From: Halogranum gelatinilyticum
GTDB lineage: Archaea; Halobacteriota; Halobacteria; Halobacteriales; Haloferacaceae
Direction of reading: 5' to 3'
Assembly: GCF_900103715.1 (NCBI RefSeq)
Contig: NZ_FNHL01000004.1
Span: 248,001 to 312,000, forward strand
DNA length: 64,000 bases
Shown piece after piece: positions 1-8,388 of this stretch. The notes beneath the pieces are model-generated. The model made no database searches. It was not told the DNA's origin and worked only from the letters and a program-made list of their open reading frames with translations. The position numbers and the translations under genes are program-made. Within the stretch, counting starts at the first letter, position 1; every line of letters begins with the position of its first letter.

Positions 1-97
1 ATGGCTTGCGCTCGTTCTGGATGCCGAATAAGCCTTCTTCTTTCCAGCGTTCTCCATGCGGCGCGAAATCTTTGCCCGTCGAGCGCGTAGCGACAGT

Positions 98-415
98 ATG
101 GCCGAGACACGAGCGACGCGCGTCGTCGTCTCCCATCCGACGGCACTGAGCGACTGGGGTCGCGACCAGCTGACGAGCGACCGCTACGTGAACTACCTGC
201 GGAAGACGCTCGGGAGGGTCCACGCCGGCGACGAGTTCGAGGAGTTCCTCGACGTCGGCTGCTGCGGCGACAGCCTCGACGTGCCGCTCAGAGTCGAAGC
301 GGTCGACGGCGGGCGCGAGGTCGGGATGGAGACGACAGTCGAGTTCGTCGAACGCGACGTCCCGATGGACGGTGGCTGGCGCGTGCAGAGCGCGGCCGGA
401 CCGGAAGACGCGTGA
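98..415 (+). CDS. Conserved haloarchaeal protein, function unknown
   Basis: A 105-residue acidic protein that I do not recognise by function. The ATG at 98 is preferred because the 14 codons upstream are basic (RREIFARRARSDS) and unlike haloarchaeal coding sequence, while MAETRATRVV is typical. The most distinctive stretch is GCCGDSLDVPLR (about residues 54-65), with adjacent cysteines. There is no signal peptide or membrane segment, so it should be cytoplasmic. It converges on the minus-strand gene that ends at 437, with only about 20 bp between them. It looks like one of the many small families restricted to haloarchaea. Confidence 0.7.
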   Translation: MAETRATRVVVSHPTALSDWGRDQLTSDRYVNYLRKTLGRVHAGDEFEEFLDVGCCGDSLDVPLRVEAVDGGREVGMETTVEFVERDVPMDGGWRVQSAAGPEDA

Positions 416-436
416 AAAGACGGGGACGGACGTGGT

Positions 437-922
437 TCAGGGCATATAGCGGACGCTCACGACGCCCGGCGTCCAGCGAATCTCGACGCGGTTGACGCCG
501 AGACGGGCCGCCCGGCTGAGCGTCGTCTCGATGTCGTCGGCGACGTCGTCGACGGCCTGTTCGGTCAGTTCTTCGGGGACCGTCAGAACGTGAATCTCGC
601 CGGTTCCGGCGCGTTCCTCGCGGTGAATCTCGCCCTCGGGCTGGTCGGCCGCGATGTCCGTGACGTGCGCCGTCGGCGACTCGTCGTTCTTCTCTATCGG
701 GATGGTCCAGCGGCGTTCGATCTCGACGAGTTGCCACGAGACGTTCATCGGCGGGTCGGGCGCGACCGTCCCGGTGACGGCGTCGTGAAGGTCGACGCCG
801 GGGTTCGTCGACAGGGTGTGGACCTGCCCGTCGTGGACGTCCCGCAGGACGGCCGAGTCGTCGTCCGCGGCCGTCACGAGGAACGTGCTCTCCTTCGCTT
901 CGTCTGTCGGCTCGTCAGTCAT
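437..922 (-). CDS. DUF5812-like haloarchaeal protein
   Basis: A 161-residue very acidic protein starting MTDEPTDEAKESTFLVTAADD. The N-terminal half (about 12-75) looks like a small beta barrel (TFLVTAADDDSAVLRDVHDGQVHTL is its first strand pair). The C-terminal half (about 105-160) is an alpha/beta segment ending in VEIRWTPGVVSVRYMP. From memory the overall pattern fits the haloarchaeal family DUF5812, but no biochemical role is known to me. It is followed upstream by a membrane protein gene on the same strand (1010-1528), 87 bp away, so the two may be co-transcribed. No catalytic motif is visible. Confidence 0.75.
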   Translation of the reverse strand: MTDEPTDEAKESTFLVTAADDDSAVLRDVHDGQVHTLSTNPGVDLHDAVTGTVAPDPPMNVSWQLVEIERRWTIPIEKNDESPTAHVTDIAADQPEGEIHREERAGTGEIHVLTVPEELTEQAVDDVADDIETTLSRAARLGVNRVEIRWTPGVVSVRYMP

Positions 923-1009
923 TGTCCTCTCTACTTCGTCTGTCCTTTTCCCGGTTTCGTCGCAGGTGCGGTGCGGGACGGTGTCACAGGGAGAGCGGGC
1001 ATCCCGACG

Positions 1010-1528
1010 TTACCGGCCGAGCACACGGTGGACGGCGAGGATGAGCAGTCCCGCCACGAACGGCGGCAGCAGTCCGGCCAGCGGCGGCAGCCCGTAGAGC
1101 ACCGAGACGACCGGAGCGAAGAATCCAGTCGGCGGCGTCTGGAACTCCGCGGGGACCGAGATGACGAGCCCGACGAACAGCGAGGCCAAGAAGAGGTAGC
1201 CAGCGACCGCGAGCAACTGGTCGTAGCGCGCGCCCGCGCCAGCCGCCAGCTCCCGGCGGTGGCGGCGGGCGACGAGCAGGACGGGGGCGAGGACCGGCGT
1301 CACCACGAAGAGACCGACGACGATGTAGAACGCCCGCGAGAGCGTCAGCGACCCGCCCTGGATGCTCGCCGTCTGCCCGATGAGGACGACCAGTGCCAGA
1401 AGCACGAACAGGGAGAGGGCGGCGGCGGCGACGCCGCCGACGAGGACGTACGATTTGAACAGCCGGGAGTCGGTACTGCCGAACGCGTAGGGGAACGCCC
1501 CGAACAGCCCACGGTAGCCGTCTGCCAT
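1010..1528 (-). CDS. Four-helix membrane protein, function unknown
   Basis: A 172-residue integral membrane protein. The ATG at 1528 begins MADGYRGLFGAFPYAFGSTDS, a typical amphipathic start; a longer frame upstream lacks haloarchaeal composition. Four hydrophobic segments are visible at about residues 25-50, 60-83, 100-121 and 140-165. The short loop between the second and third contains RRHRRELAAG, whose positive charge suggests a cytoplasmic position. No transporter or enzyme motif is apparent. It is divergent from pgi, sharing about 113 bp of upstream DNA. Confidence 0.75.
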   Translation of the reverse strand: MADGYRGLFGAFPYAFGSTDSRLFKSYVLVGGVAAAALSLFVLLALVVLIGQTASIQGGSLTLSRAFYIVVGLFVVTPVLAPVLLVARRHRRELAAGAGARYDQLLAVAGYLFLASLFVGLVISVPAEFQTPPTGFFAPVVSVLYGLPPLAGLLPPFVAGLLILAVHRVLGR

Positions 1529-1641
1529 TACTCGGGGTTGGGCCTTCGAGCGATTAAACTGCCCGATTGCGGGCGGGAGAGAGTGGTGGGTCGCCGACGA
1601 CAGGGACAACGACTTTACTGCCGCCACACGCGCGTTCACCC

Positions 1642-2928
1642 ATGTACGTCGACCTCGGTAACGTCCTCGACGCGACGCCCGGCATCTCCCGCGAGGGACT
1701 CGAACGGCTGGACGGCCGCGTCGCCGACGCCCACGACCGCATCGAACGGGGCCGCGCGGACGCGGAACACGGCTACGCCGCGCTCAATCTGCCAGAAACG
1801 ACCGACGCCGACGAGATTCGGACCGCCGTCTCGCGGTTCGACGACCCCGAAGCCGTCCTGACAGTCGGCATCGGCGGCAGCGCGCTCGGTGCGGCCACCA
1901 TCTCCGAAGCACTCGACTCCGACGTCGACGCCTACTACCTCGACAACGTCGACCCCGAGTGGGTCGCGGGGATGGTCGCCGACCTCCCGCTGGAAGACAC
2001 CGTCGTCAACGTCGTCTCGCGTTCGGGCACGACGGCCGAGACGCTCGCGAACTTCCTCGTCGTCCGCGACGCGATGGAACGAGCAGGCGTCGACTGGACC
2101 GACCGCACGCTCGTCACGACCGGCGAGTCGGGGAATCTGCGAGACCTCGCGAACAAACACGACCTGCCCGCGCTGCCGGTTCCTGATGGGGTTCCCGGCC
2201 GTTTCTCCGCGCTCTCGACGGTCGGGCTGGCCGTCGCCGCGATTCAGGGCCACGACCTCGACGCCCTCCTGGCAGGCGCGGCCGACGAGGCCGACCGCCT
2301 CTCTGGCTCCTTGTTCGATTCGCCCGCCTACGCCTACGGCGCGACGACCTACGCGCTCGACCGCCGCGGCGCGTCCATCAACGCAATGATGCCCTACGCC
2401 GAGTCGCTGGAATACTTCGCCGAGTGGTTCGCGCAACTCTGGGCGGAGAGCCTTGGGAAGGACGGCGTCGGCCAGACGCCCGCCCGCGCGCTCGGCGCGA
2501 CCGACCAGCACTCCCAGCTCCAGCTCTACCGTGCCGGCCCGCGCGACAAACTCGTGACGCTCGTGCGACCCCGCGAGAAACGGGACACGCCGATTCCGGA
2601 GACGGACCTCGACGGGCTGGCGTATCTCGGCGGCTCGTCGCTCGGCGACCTCTTGGATGCAGAGTTCGAGGCGACGGAGGCGTCGCTCGCGGCGGCGGAC
2701 TGCCCGAACATCCGCGTCGAGATCGACCGCGTCGACGAGCGCGGTCTCGGCGAACTGCTCTACGGCATGGAGGCCGCCTGCGTGCTCTACGGCGAACTCG
2801 ACACCGTCTCGACCTTTACGCAGCCCGCCGTCGAATGGGGGAAGAAAGCGGCTCGCGGCCTGCTCGGCGGTGGCGACTTCGAGGAAGCCGACGCCGTCAG
2901 CGACAAGACGCGGCTGGAAATCGAGTAA
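1642..2928 (+). CDS. pgi: Glucose-6-phosphate isomerase
   Basis: A 428-residue cytoplasmic enzyme interconverting glucose 6-phosphate and fructose 6-phosphate, used by haloarchaea mainly in gluconeogenesis. SIS-fold signatures are clear: GIGGSALG (76-83), the sugar-phosphate loop SRSGTTAET (126-134), GVPGRFSALSTVGL (183-196), WAESLGKDG and QHSQLQL in the second half, and a C-terminal QPAVEWGKKAARG carrying the conserved catalytic lysine region. The length is that of the archaeal/bacterial PGI superfamily, not the unrelated cupin-type PGI of other Euryarchaeota. The ATG at 1642 lies about 25 bp after a weak TATA-like ctttactg (1613-1620), suggesting a leaderless transcript. Confidence 0.95.
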   Translation: MYVDLGNVLDATPGISREGLERLDGRVADAHDRIERGRADAEHGYAALNLPETTDADEIRTAVSRFDDPEAVLTVGIGGSALGAATISEALDSDVDAYYLDNVDPEWVAGMVADLPLEDTVVNVVSRSGTTAETLANFLVVRDAMERAGVDWTDRTLVTTGESGNLRDLANKHDLPALPVPDGVPGRFSALSTVGLAVAAIQGHDLDALLAGAADEADRLSGSLFDSPAYAYGATTYALDRRGASINAMMPYAESLEYFAEWFAQLWAESLGKDGVGQTPARALGATDQHSQLQLYRAGPRDKLVTLVRPREKRDTPIPETDLDGLAYLGGSSLGDLLDAEFEATEASLAAADCPNIRVEIDRVDERGLGELLYGMEAACVLYGELDTVSTFTQPAVEWGKKAARGLLGGGDFEEADAVSDKTRLEIE

Positions 2929-2949
2929 CGAACGCCCAGCGACGCCCGC

Positions 2950-4377
2950 TCAGGCCGACGGAGCGGGCGTGATGTTCTGATTCGCCCGGAACAGGTTGTC
3001 CGGGTCGTACCGTGCTTTCACCTGCTGGAGCCGGTCGTAGTTGTCGCCGTAGACCGCCCGGACCAACTCCTCGCCCTCCTCGCCGAAGCCAGGGAAGTTG
3101 ACGTAGAGCCCACCGGGCGAGAACTCCTGCATCGTCTCGTACAGCTCCCTGGCCCACGCGATGTTCGCGTCGTCTCCCTCTGCGTCGTCCCAGTTGGCCT
3201 CGATGCCGAGCATATAGGGCGCGTCGCGCTCGCCGAAGGCCGTCTCGCCCTCGTCGACGTCGGCGATGGCTCCGCCGAGTTGCCAGACGTCGACCGTCGA
3301 GAGCGGCGAGGGTGCGGTCTCGCTCGCGGCGACGATGGCGTCGATGGCCGCGTCCGAGAGGCCGGTGAGGTAGGTCGATTTCCAGTAGTACCGACGGCCG
3401 TCAGGGTAGTCTTCGTCGAGGACGCGCTGGAACTCGGTGTAGGGCATGATGCCGCTGAAGTCGAGCACGGGCGTATCGAACTCCCGGAGCGGGGCGAGCA
3501 CGTTCAGTCCCGTCTCGAGGTCCTCGCCAGCGTAGCAGGCGAAGAAGCCGACGACCGGCTCGCCGCGTGCCGTTTCCGGGAACTCCGGTTCGTCGGGAAC
3601 CGTCGCGGTGAACGCGAGCGGGCTGACCTCCTCGGGTGCGTCTGCGGCGTACTCCCGCAGGAACTGGAAGGCTTCCGTCGCGCGGGCGGCCGGATGAAAC
3701 ACCAGACAGCCGGCGACATCCGGTCCCAGTGGATACGCCTCGAACTCGAAGCTGGTGACCACGCCGAAGTTGCCGCCACCGCCCCGGAGTGCCCAGAAGA
3801 GGTCTTCGTGCTCGTCGGCACTCGCGGTCAGGGCGTCGCCGTTGGCGGTAACGAGGTCCACCGAGCGGAGGGCGTCACACGAGAGTCCGTACGTGCGTCG
3901 GAGGTGGCCGAAGCCACCGCCGAGCGTGAGACCCGCGACGCCGGTATCTGAGACGACGCCACCGGGGACCGCGAGACCGAACTGCTGTGCTTCGCGGTCG
4001 ACGTCGGCCCACGTCGCGCCGCCAGCGACGCGGACCCGACGGCGGTTGGGGTCGACGTGGACGCCGCGCAGCTCCGAGAGGTCGACGACGATACCGTCGT
4101 CGCAGACCGCGGTGCCCGCGACGTTGTGGCCGCCGCCGCGCACCGACAGCGGGAGGTGCTCCTCGCGGGCGAAGTCGACACACGCGACGACGTCGGCCGT
4201 GCCGGTACACCGGACGATCGCCGCGGGTCGGCGGTCGACGAGACCGTTCCAGACGGTGCGCGCCTCGTCGTACTCGGGCTGTTCAGGGGTGATGACCGCA
4301 CCCGCGACGCGCTCAGCGAGGGCCGCGACGGGGGGTTCGTACTGTCCAGTTCGCTCTCCCGATTCGTCTATTGCCAT
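2950..4377 (-). CDS. FAD-binding oxidoreductase, berberine-bridge type
   Basis: A 475-residue flavoprotein of the PCMH/VAO superfamily. The FAD domain spans about 45-215, with RGGGHNVAG (80-88) whose His84 is the expected covalent FAD attachment site, and GVAGLTLGGGFGHL (about 145-158). The C-terminal BBE domain ends in NFPGF and YDPDNLFRANQNI. The second (cysteinyl) attachment site of bicovalent family members is absent: the equivalent stretch reads GVVSDTGVAG. One covalent bond is therefore likely. Substrate cannot be assigned; relatives oxidise sugars or alkaloid-like compounds. The gene converges on pgi across about 20 bp. Confidence 0.88.
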   Translation of the reverse strand: MAIDESGERTGQYEPPVAALAERVAGAVITPEQPEYDEARTVWNGLVDRRPAAIVRCTGTADVVACVDFAREEHLPLSVRGGGHNVAGTAVCDDGIVVDLSELRGVHVDPNRRRVRVAGGATWADVDREAQQFGLAVPGGVVSDTGVAGLTLGGGFGHLRRTYGLSCDALRSVDLVTANGDALTASADEHEDLFWALRGGGGNFGVVTSFEFEAYPLGPDVAGCLVFHPAARATEAFQFLREYAADAPEEVSPLAFTATVPDEPEFPETARGEPVVGFFACYAGEDLETGLNVLAPLREFDTPVLDFSGIMPYTEFQRVLDEDYPDGRRYYWKSTYLTGLSDAAIDAIVAASETAPSPLSTVDVWQLGGAIADVDEGETAFGERDAPYMLGIEANWDDAEGDDANIAWARELYETMQEFSPGGLYVNFPGFGEEGEELVRAVYGDNYDRLQQVKARYDPDNLFRANQNITPAPSA

Positions 4378-4532
4378 GACGGTTCACCACAAGAGGGTAC
4401 GTCGACGAGCGAAATAATCGCGTGTGGCCGAGCAGGAGGACTGTCGGCGGCGACGGAACGTGAGCGGTCGTCGGCGTGGCCGGGACAACCGGTGGCTCTA
4501 TTCGCGCCCGGCCGCTACAGTCGAGTCAGCAA

Positions 4533-5279
4533 ATGGCAACCGACGTCTCAACGTCCGACGTGCAGTTCCACCTCCGGACTGTCGGCGCGGTCATCATCAT
4601 CGTGGCCAGCGCGATCCTCTTTGCGACCCTGACGAGTGCCATCGGGCGAAGCCTGCTCGCATCCGCTGGCGTCTCGCTGATGGATCCGGAGCCGGGACCA
4701 CGCGCGCTGCTCGACGCGCTGCAGTTCATCGGCTTCGGCATCGCCGTCGCCACCTTCCTCCAGTTCCGCGACGAGTGGGACCTCATCCGCTGGCGGAGAC
4801 CGACCCTGCGCGACCTCGGCTGGATAGCCGCCGGACTGTTCGGACTGCTCGCGGTCCTCTACGTCCTCAGCACGGTCGTCAGCCTCCTCGGCGTCTCCAC
4901 GGCCGAGAGCCAGATCACCGCGGCGGGCAGGGAGAACCCCGCGTACCTGCTGTATCTGATTCCCGTCACCGTCCTGCTGGTCGGGACGACCGAGGAACTC
5001 ATCTTCCGCGGCATCGTCCAGGGGACGTTCAGCCGCGCCTACGGTCCCGTCGTCGGCGTCCTCGGCGCGAGCATCGTCTTCTCGTCGATTCACCTGCCCT
5101 CGCTTCTGGGGTCGGGCTCCGGACAGCTCGCGACGCTCGCCATCATCTTCACGCTCGGCGGGCTGCTCGGCGTGCTCTACGAGGTGACCGACAACATCCT
5201 CGTCCCCATCATGGTCCACGGTCTCTACAACGCGGTGCAGTTCGGCCTGCAGTACGCGACGCAGACGGGGCTGGTGTAG
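4533..5279 (+). CDS. CPBP family intramembrane metalloprotease
   Basis: A 248-residue polytopic membrane protein of the CPBP (Abi/Rce1-like) family. The diagnostic glutamate motif EELIFRG is at 154-160, the second motif FSSIHLPS puts a conserved His at 187, and MVHGLYNAVQF near the C terminus supplies the last conserved His/Asn. About seven hydrophobic segments are visible. Family members are intramembrane glutamic or metallo-proteases that process prenylated or other peptides; haloarchaeal substrates are unknown. The ATG at 4533 is chosen because MATDVSTSDV precedes the first helix directly; the upstream frame is basic, non-coding-like sequence. Confidence 0.88.
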   Translation: MATDVSTSDVQFHLRTVGAVIIIVASAILFATLTSAIGRSLLASAGVSLMDPEPGPRALLDALQFIGFGIAVATFLQFRDEWDLIRWRRPTLRDLGWIAAGLFGLLAVLYVLSTVVSLLGVSTAESQITAAGRENPAYLLYLIPVTVLLVGTTEELIFRGIVQGTFSRAYGPVVGVLGASIVFSSIHLPSLLGSGSGQLATLAIIFTLGGLLGVLYEVTDNILVPIMVHGLYNAVQFGLQYATQTGLV

Positions 5280-5570
5280 GCGACGGCCGAGTGCCACACT
5301 CCTGCGGTGGCGCGCGCTGGCGACGCGCCGTGTCTCGGCGCGTGACTCCCGCGCGAGGGATGAGCGAACGAGCACCGCGAGTGAGCGAATCGGTTGGGGA
5401 GGGCGTGGCCTCTCGGAGCGCGAGCAGTCGGAACGCAAGCAGTCGGAACGGAATATCGTCTCGTCACAACAGCCAAGAACAGCGACGACGACAGCCTGTG
5501 CAAACACGGCCAGAACGGCGACGCCACTCGCCGAACGAGCGACAGAACCGCAAAACCGTTCTCAGACGAC
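5280..5570. other. Convergent intergenic region with short repeats
   Basis: This 291-bp stretch lies between two convergent stop codons (CPBP gene and nob1). I see no gene. It contains GC-rich dyads around 5310-5345, a stretch near 5358-5405 of gagcgaac/gagtgagcgaat character that resembles repeats I associate with haloarchaeal intergenic DNA, and an imperfect 15-bp tandem pair (gcgagcagtcggaac, gcaagcagtcggaac) at about 5421-5450. It probably serves as a bidirectional terminator region. Confidence 0.45.
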
Positions 5571-6029
5571 TCAGTTCGGGTTCTTCCGCGAGAGGTCGCT
5601 GCCACAGATGGGACAGCGCGGCTTCTCCTCGTCGAACTCCCGGCCACAGCCGGCACACTGGAACGTCCAACTGCGCTGTTCGGTGATACCGTCTTGGGCG
5701 ATGGCTTCGACGACGACGCCGAGATGTTCGGCGACGTTCTGCATCGCGTAGTCGTCGGTGACGAGCGTGCCGTCGAGTTCGAAGGCGGCGGCGATGAGCC
5801 GCGTGTCGGTGTCCGAGAGGACGTCGCCGTCGCCGGTCTCGCCGGCGGCGCGCTGGACCTTCTCGACGGTCCCCTCGGCGGGGATGTGGATGTGCATCCC
5901 GGCACCCTCCATCGCGTCGAAGCGGAAGGCGTGTTCACCCTCTAGTTCCTCGTGAACCATCGGAACCGACGCTGTCTGGTTGTCCGTGTGGTACTCGTGA
6001 ATAAACGCGGAGGAATCGAGAACGTGCAT
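5571..6029 (-). CDS. nob1: Nob1-type ribosome maturation endonuclease
   Basis: A 152-residue protein with an N-terminal PIN nuclease domain and a C-terminal zinc ribbon, the architecture of archaeal Nob1, which trims the 3' end of 16S rRNA in pre-30S particles. Acidic metal-binding residues are in place: Asp5 (VLDSSAF), Glu28, Asp73/Asp75 (SDTDTR) and Asp92/93 (LVTDDYA). Zinc ligands are Cys125, Cys128, Cys139 and Cys142 (CAGC, CPIC). It follows the PRC-barrel gene by 11 bp and is probably co-transcribed with it. PRC-barrel proteins recur near RNA-processing genes in archaea, which fits this pairing. Confidence 0.92.
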   Translation of the reverse strand: MHVLDSSAFIHEYHTDNQTASVPMVHEELEGEHAFRFDAMEGAGMHIHIPAEGTVEKVQRAAGETGDGDVLSDTDTRLIAAAFELDGTLVTDDYAMQNVAEHLGVVVEAIAQDGITEQRSWTFQCAGCGREFDEEKPRCPICGSDLSRKNPN

Positions 6030-6040
6030 CTACTGTCTGC

Positions 6041-6289
6041 TTATCGGTTGACGACGATGTAGTCTGTGACTGCCTGCACGCGATCGACCGGCACGCGAAG
6101 GTGGCCGGCCTCGTCGGTCGAGAAGGAAGTCTGACTCGGTGCGAGCGAGTCTTCCTGGGACTCGACGACGAGGTCGCGGAGTTCGCCCGACTTGAGGTTC
6201 ATCGTGATGTTGTACAGCATCCCCAGCTTCGAGCCGTCAGAGCCCATGACGGCCTTGCCGGAGAGGTTCTCGGCGAGTATGTCGGCCAT
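6041..6289 (-). CDS. PRC-barrel domain protein
   Basis: An 82-residue protein that is almost entirely one PRC-barrel domain, starting MADILAENLSGKAVMGSDGSK and containing the typical LGMLYNITMN and GELRDLVVE strands. Stand-alone archaeal PRC-barrels have been linked by comparative genomics to RNA metabolism; no enzyme activity is expected. The ATG at 6289 is preferred over one eight codons upstream because it begins the conserved domain directly. The gene is divergent from infB and sits 11 bp upstream of nob1, suggesting a two-gene operon for ribosome maturation. Confidence 0.88.
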   Translation of the reverse strand: MADILAENLSGKAVMGSDGSKLGMLYNITMNLKSGELRDLVVESQEDSLAPSQTSFSTDEAGHLRVPVDRVQAVTDYIVVNR

Positions 6290-6373
6290 GAATCGGTATT
6301 CGTGTGGCGTCACATAAACGCCACGGGGCGCGTCTGACGGGCGTCTGCCTCGCGACAGCCGATGGCGATGGCT

Positions 6374-6436
6374 GAGACCACAGCGGCGACGACTGAGACC
6401 ACGGTGGCGACGGACGAGACCACGGTGGCGACGGAC
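6374..6436. repeat. Three tandem 21-bp repeats upstream of infB
   Basis: Three head-to-tail units begin at 6374, 6395 and 6416, each like gagaccacggtggcgacgga plus one base; units two and three are identical. They lie in the 288-bp divergent region between the PRC-barrel gene and infB. The 21-bp length keeps a reading frame open (ETTVATD repeats) in a 69-codon frame, but the flanking residues are not protein-like, so I treat this as non-coding repeat DNA. The infB promoter is probably the cttaacta at about 6525-6532. Confidence 0.7.
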
Positions 6437-6577
6437 GAGGTGAGGCCGCGTCGGGGGCGAGTGAGTCCGGCGTGTCTCCCGCTCACACGCCCCGAGACGA
6501 CCCTCCCCCGAGTTGAAAGACTTAACTACGGTCCACGGCTGAACTCACACAAGAGAACTTCTGCCGGGTGATTTTCG

Positions 6578-8380
6578 ATGTCGGACACAGATACACAAGG
6601 CCACGCTGAAACGCTACGTACCCCCATCGTCGCCGTCCTCGGACACGTCGACCACGGAAAGACCACGCTCCTCGACAAGATCCGCGGCTCCGCCGTGAGC
6701 GAGGGCGAGGCGGGGGCCATCACGCAACATATCGGGGCGACGGCCGTCCCGCTCGAGACCGTCTCGCAGATGGCGGGCAGCCTCGTCAATCCCGACGACT
6801 TCGACCTGCCGGGGCTGCTCTTCATCGACACGCCGGGGCACCACTCCTTCACGACGCTCCGCTCGCGCGGCGGCGCGCTCGCGGACATCGCGGTCCTCGT
6901 CGTCGACGTCAACGACGGCTTCCAGCCCCAAACCTTGGAAGCACTGGACATCCTCCAGCGCACGGGCACGCCCTTCGTCGTCGCCGCCAACAAGATCGAC
7001 ACGACGCCTGGCTGGAACCGCCAGGACGGCGAACCCATCCAGAAGACCTACGAAGCCCAGAGCAAGCAGGCCCGCAAACGGCTCGACGAGAACCTCTACA
7101 AGATCATCGGTAACCTCTCGGACGAGGGCTTCTCCGCGGACCTCTACTGGCGCGTCCAGAACTTCACGAAGAACATCGGCGTCGTCCCCCTTTCGGCCAT
7201 CACCGGCGAGGGCATTCCGGACCTGCTGGCCGTCCTCATGGGGCTCTCCCAGCGGTACATGAAAGAGGAGATGGAGATCGACGTCGACGGTCCCGGCAAG
7301 GGGACAGTCCTCGAAGTCAAAGAGGAGAAGGGCTTCGGCGCGACGCTGGACGTCGTGCTCTACGACGGCACGGTGAAAGAAGACGAGACCATCGTCGTCG
7401 GCGGCGCGAACGGTCCCATCGTCACCGAGGTACGTGCCATCCTCCAGCCGCGACCGAACGCCGAGATCCGAACGGAAAAGCGGTTCAACCGCGTCGAATC
7501 CGTCTCGGCCGCCACCGGGACGAAAATCGCCGCGCCGGACCTCGAAGACGCGATGGCCGGCGCGCCGGTGCGCGTCGTCCGCGACCGCGACCTCGACGAG
7601 GTCATCGCCGAGGTCGAAGCCGAACTCGCGGGCATCGAGGTCGACACCGCCGAACAGGGCGTCGTCGTCAAGGCCGACACCCTCGGCTCGCTGGAGGCGA
7701 TGGCCAACGCCCTCGACGAGGCCGAAGTACCCATCGTCCGCGCCGAAGTCGGCGACGTCGCCCCGCGGGACGTCTCCATCGCCGGGACGGCTCGCGAGGA
7801 CGAGCACAAGGTCATCCTCGGATTCAACGTCGACGTCCTCCCGGACGCCAAGAAGGAGTTGGAGAACTCCGACGTCCGGCTGTTCAAACACGACGTCATC
7901 TACCAGCTCATCGAGGACTACGACGAGTTCATCACCGAGCGCAAGCGCGAACAGCAGGAGACGGTCCTCGACAAGATCGTCCGGCCGTGTCGCTTCCGAA
8001 TCCTCGAAGACCACGTCTTCCGGCAGAACAACCCCGCCGTCGTCGGCGTCGAAGTGCTGGCGGGCACTATCAAGAACAACCAGTACGTCGTCAAGTGGGA
8101 CGGCAACGAGACCACCCGCGTCGGCCAGCTCAACGGGATTCAAGAGCAGGGTGAGGACGTGAGCCAGGCCCGCGCCGGCAAGCGCGTCAGTGTCGCCATC
8201 GACGGCCCGACCGTGGGCCGACAGATCGACGAGGGCGACGAACTCTGGATCGACCTCCCCGAGAAACACGCGAAGATTCTGGAGCAGGAACTGTCCAGCG
8301 AGATTCCGGGCGACGAGTTAGAAGCACTGCAGAGCTATCTCGACAAGAAGCGGCGGCGTGACCCGTTCTGGGGCAAATAA
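6578..8380 (+). CDS. infB: Translation initiation factor aIF5B (IF-2 family)
   Basis: A 600-residue translational GTPase that promotes ribosomal subunit joining and initiator tRNA positioning. G motifs are complete: GHVDHGKT (22-29), DTPGH (84-88) and NKID (138-141). A domain II beta barrel (about 230-350), the alpha/beta/alpha domain III (about 355-460) and the C-terminal domain IV ending KKRRRDPFWGK follow, as in archaeal aIF5B. No intein is present. The ATG follows TATA-like cttaacta by about 45 bp, so a short leader is likely. The long open frame on the opposite strand is a compositional shadow. Confidence 0.97.
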   Translation: MSDTDTQGHAETLRTPIVAVLGHVDHGKTTLLDKIRGSAVSEGEAGAITQHIGATAVPLETVSQMAGSLVNPDDFDLPGLLFIDTPGHHSFTTLRSRGGALADIAVLVVDVNDGFQPQTLEALDILQRTGTPFVVAANKIDTTPGWNRQDGEPIQKTYEAQSKQARKRLDENLYKIIGNLSDEGFSADLYWRVQNFTKNIGVVPLSAITGEGIPDLLAVLMGLSQRYMKEEMEIDVDGPGKGTVLEVKEEKGFGATLDVVLYDGTVKEDETIVVGGANGPIVTEVRAILQPRPNAEIRTEKRFNRVESVSAATGTKIAAPDLEDAMAGAPVRVVRDRDLDEVIAEVEAELAGIEVDTAEQGVVVKADTLGSLEAMANALDEAEVPIVRAEVGDVAPRDVSIAGTAREDEHKVILGFNVDVLPDAKKELENSDVRLFKHDVIYQLIEDYDEFITERKREQQETVLDKIVRPCRFRILEDHVFRQNNPAVVGVEVLAGTIKNNQYVVKWDGNETTRVGQLNGIQEQGEDVSQARAGKRVSVAIDGPTVGRQIDEGDELWIDLPEKHAKILEQELSSEIPGDELEALQSYLDKKRRRDPFWGK

Positions 8381-8388
8381 CAGCGTAA

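Noticed and set aside
590-1861. Long open frame of 423 codons on the plus strand opposite small genes
   Set aside because: Its translation is rich in Arg, Gly and Asp without structure and covers minus-strand genes with clear membrane and domain patterns; it is a GC-rich shadow frame.
6614-8269. 551-codon open frame antisense to infB
   Set aside because: Mirror of infB codon usage; no protein-like motif and no promoter. infB is certain.
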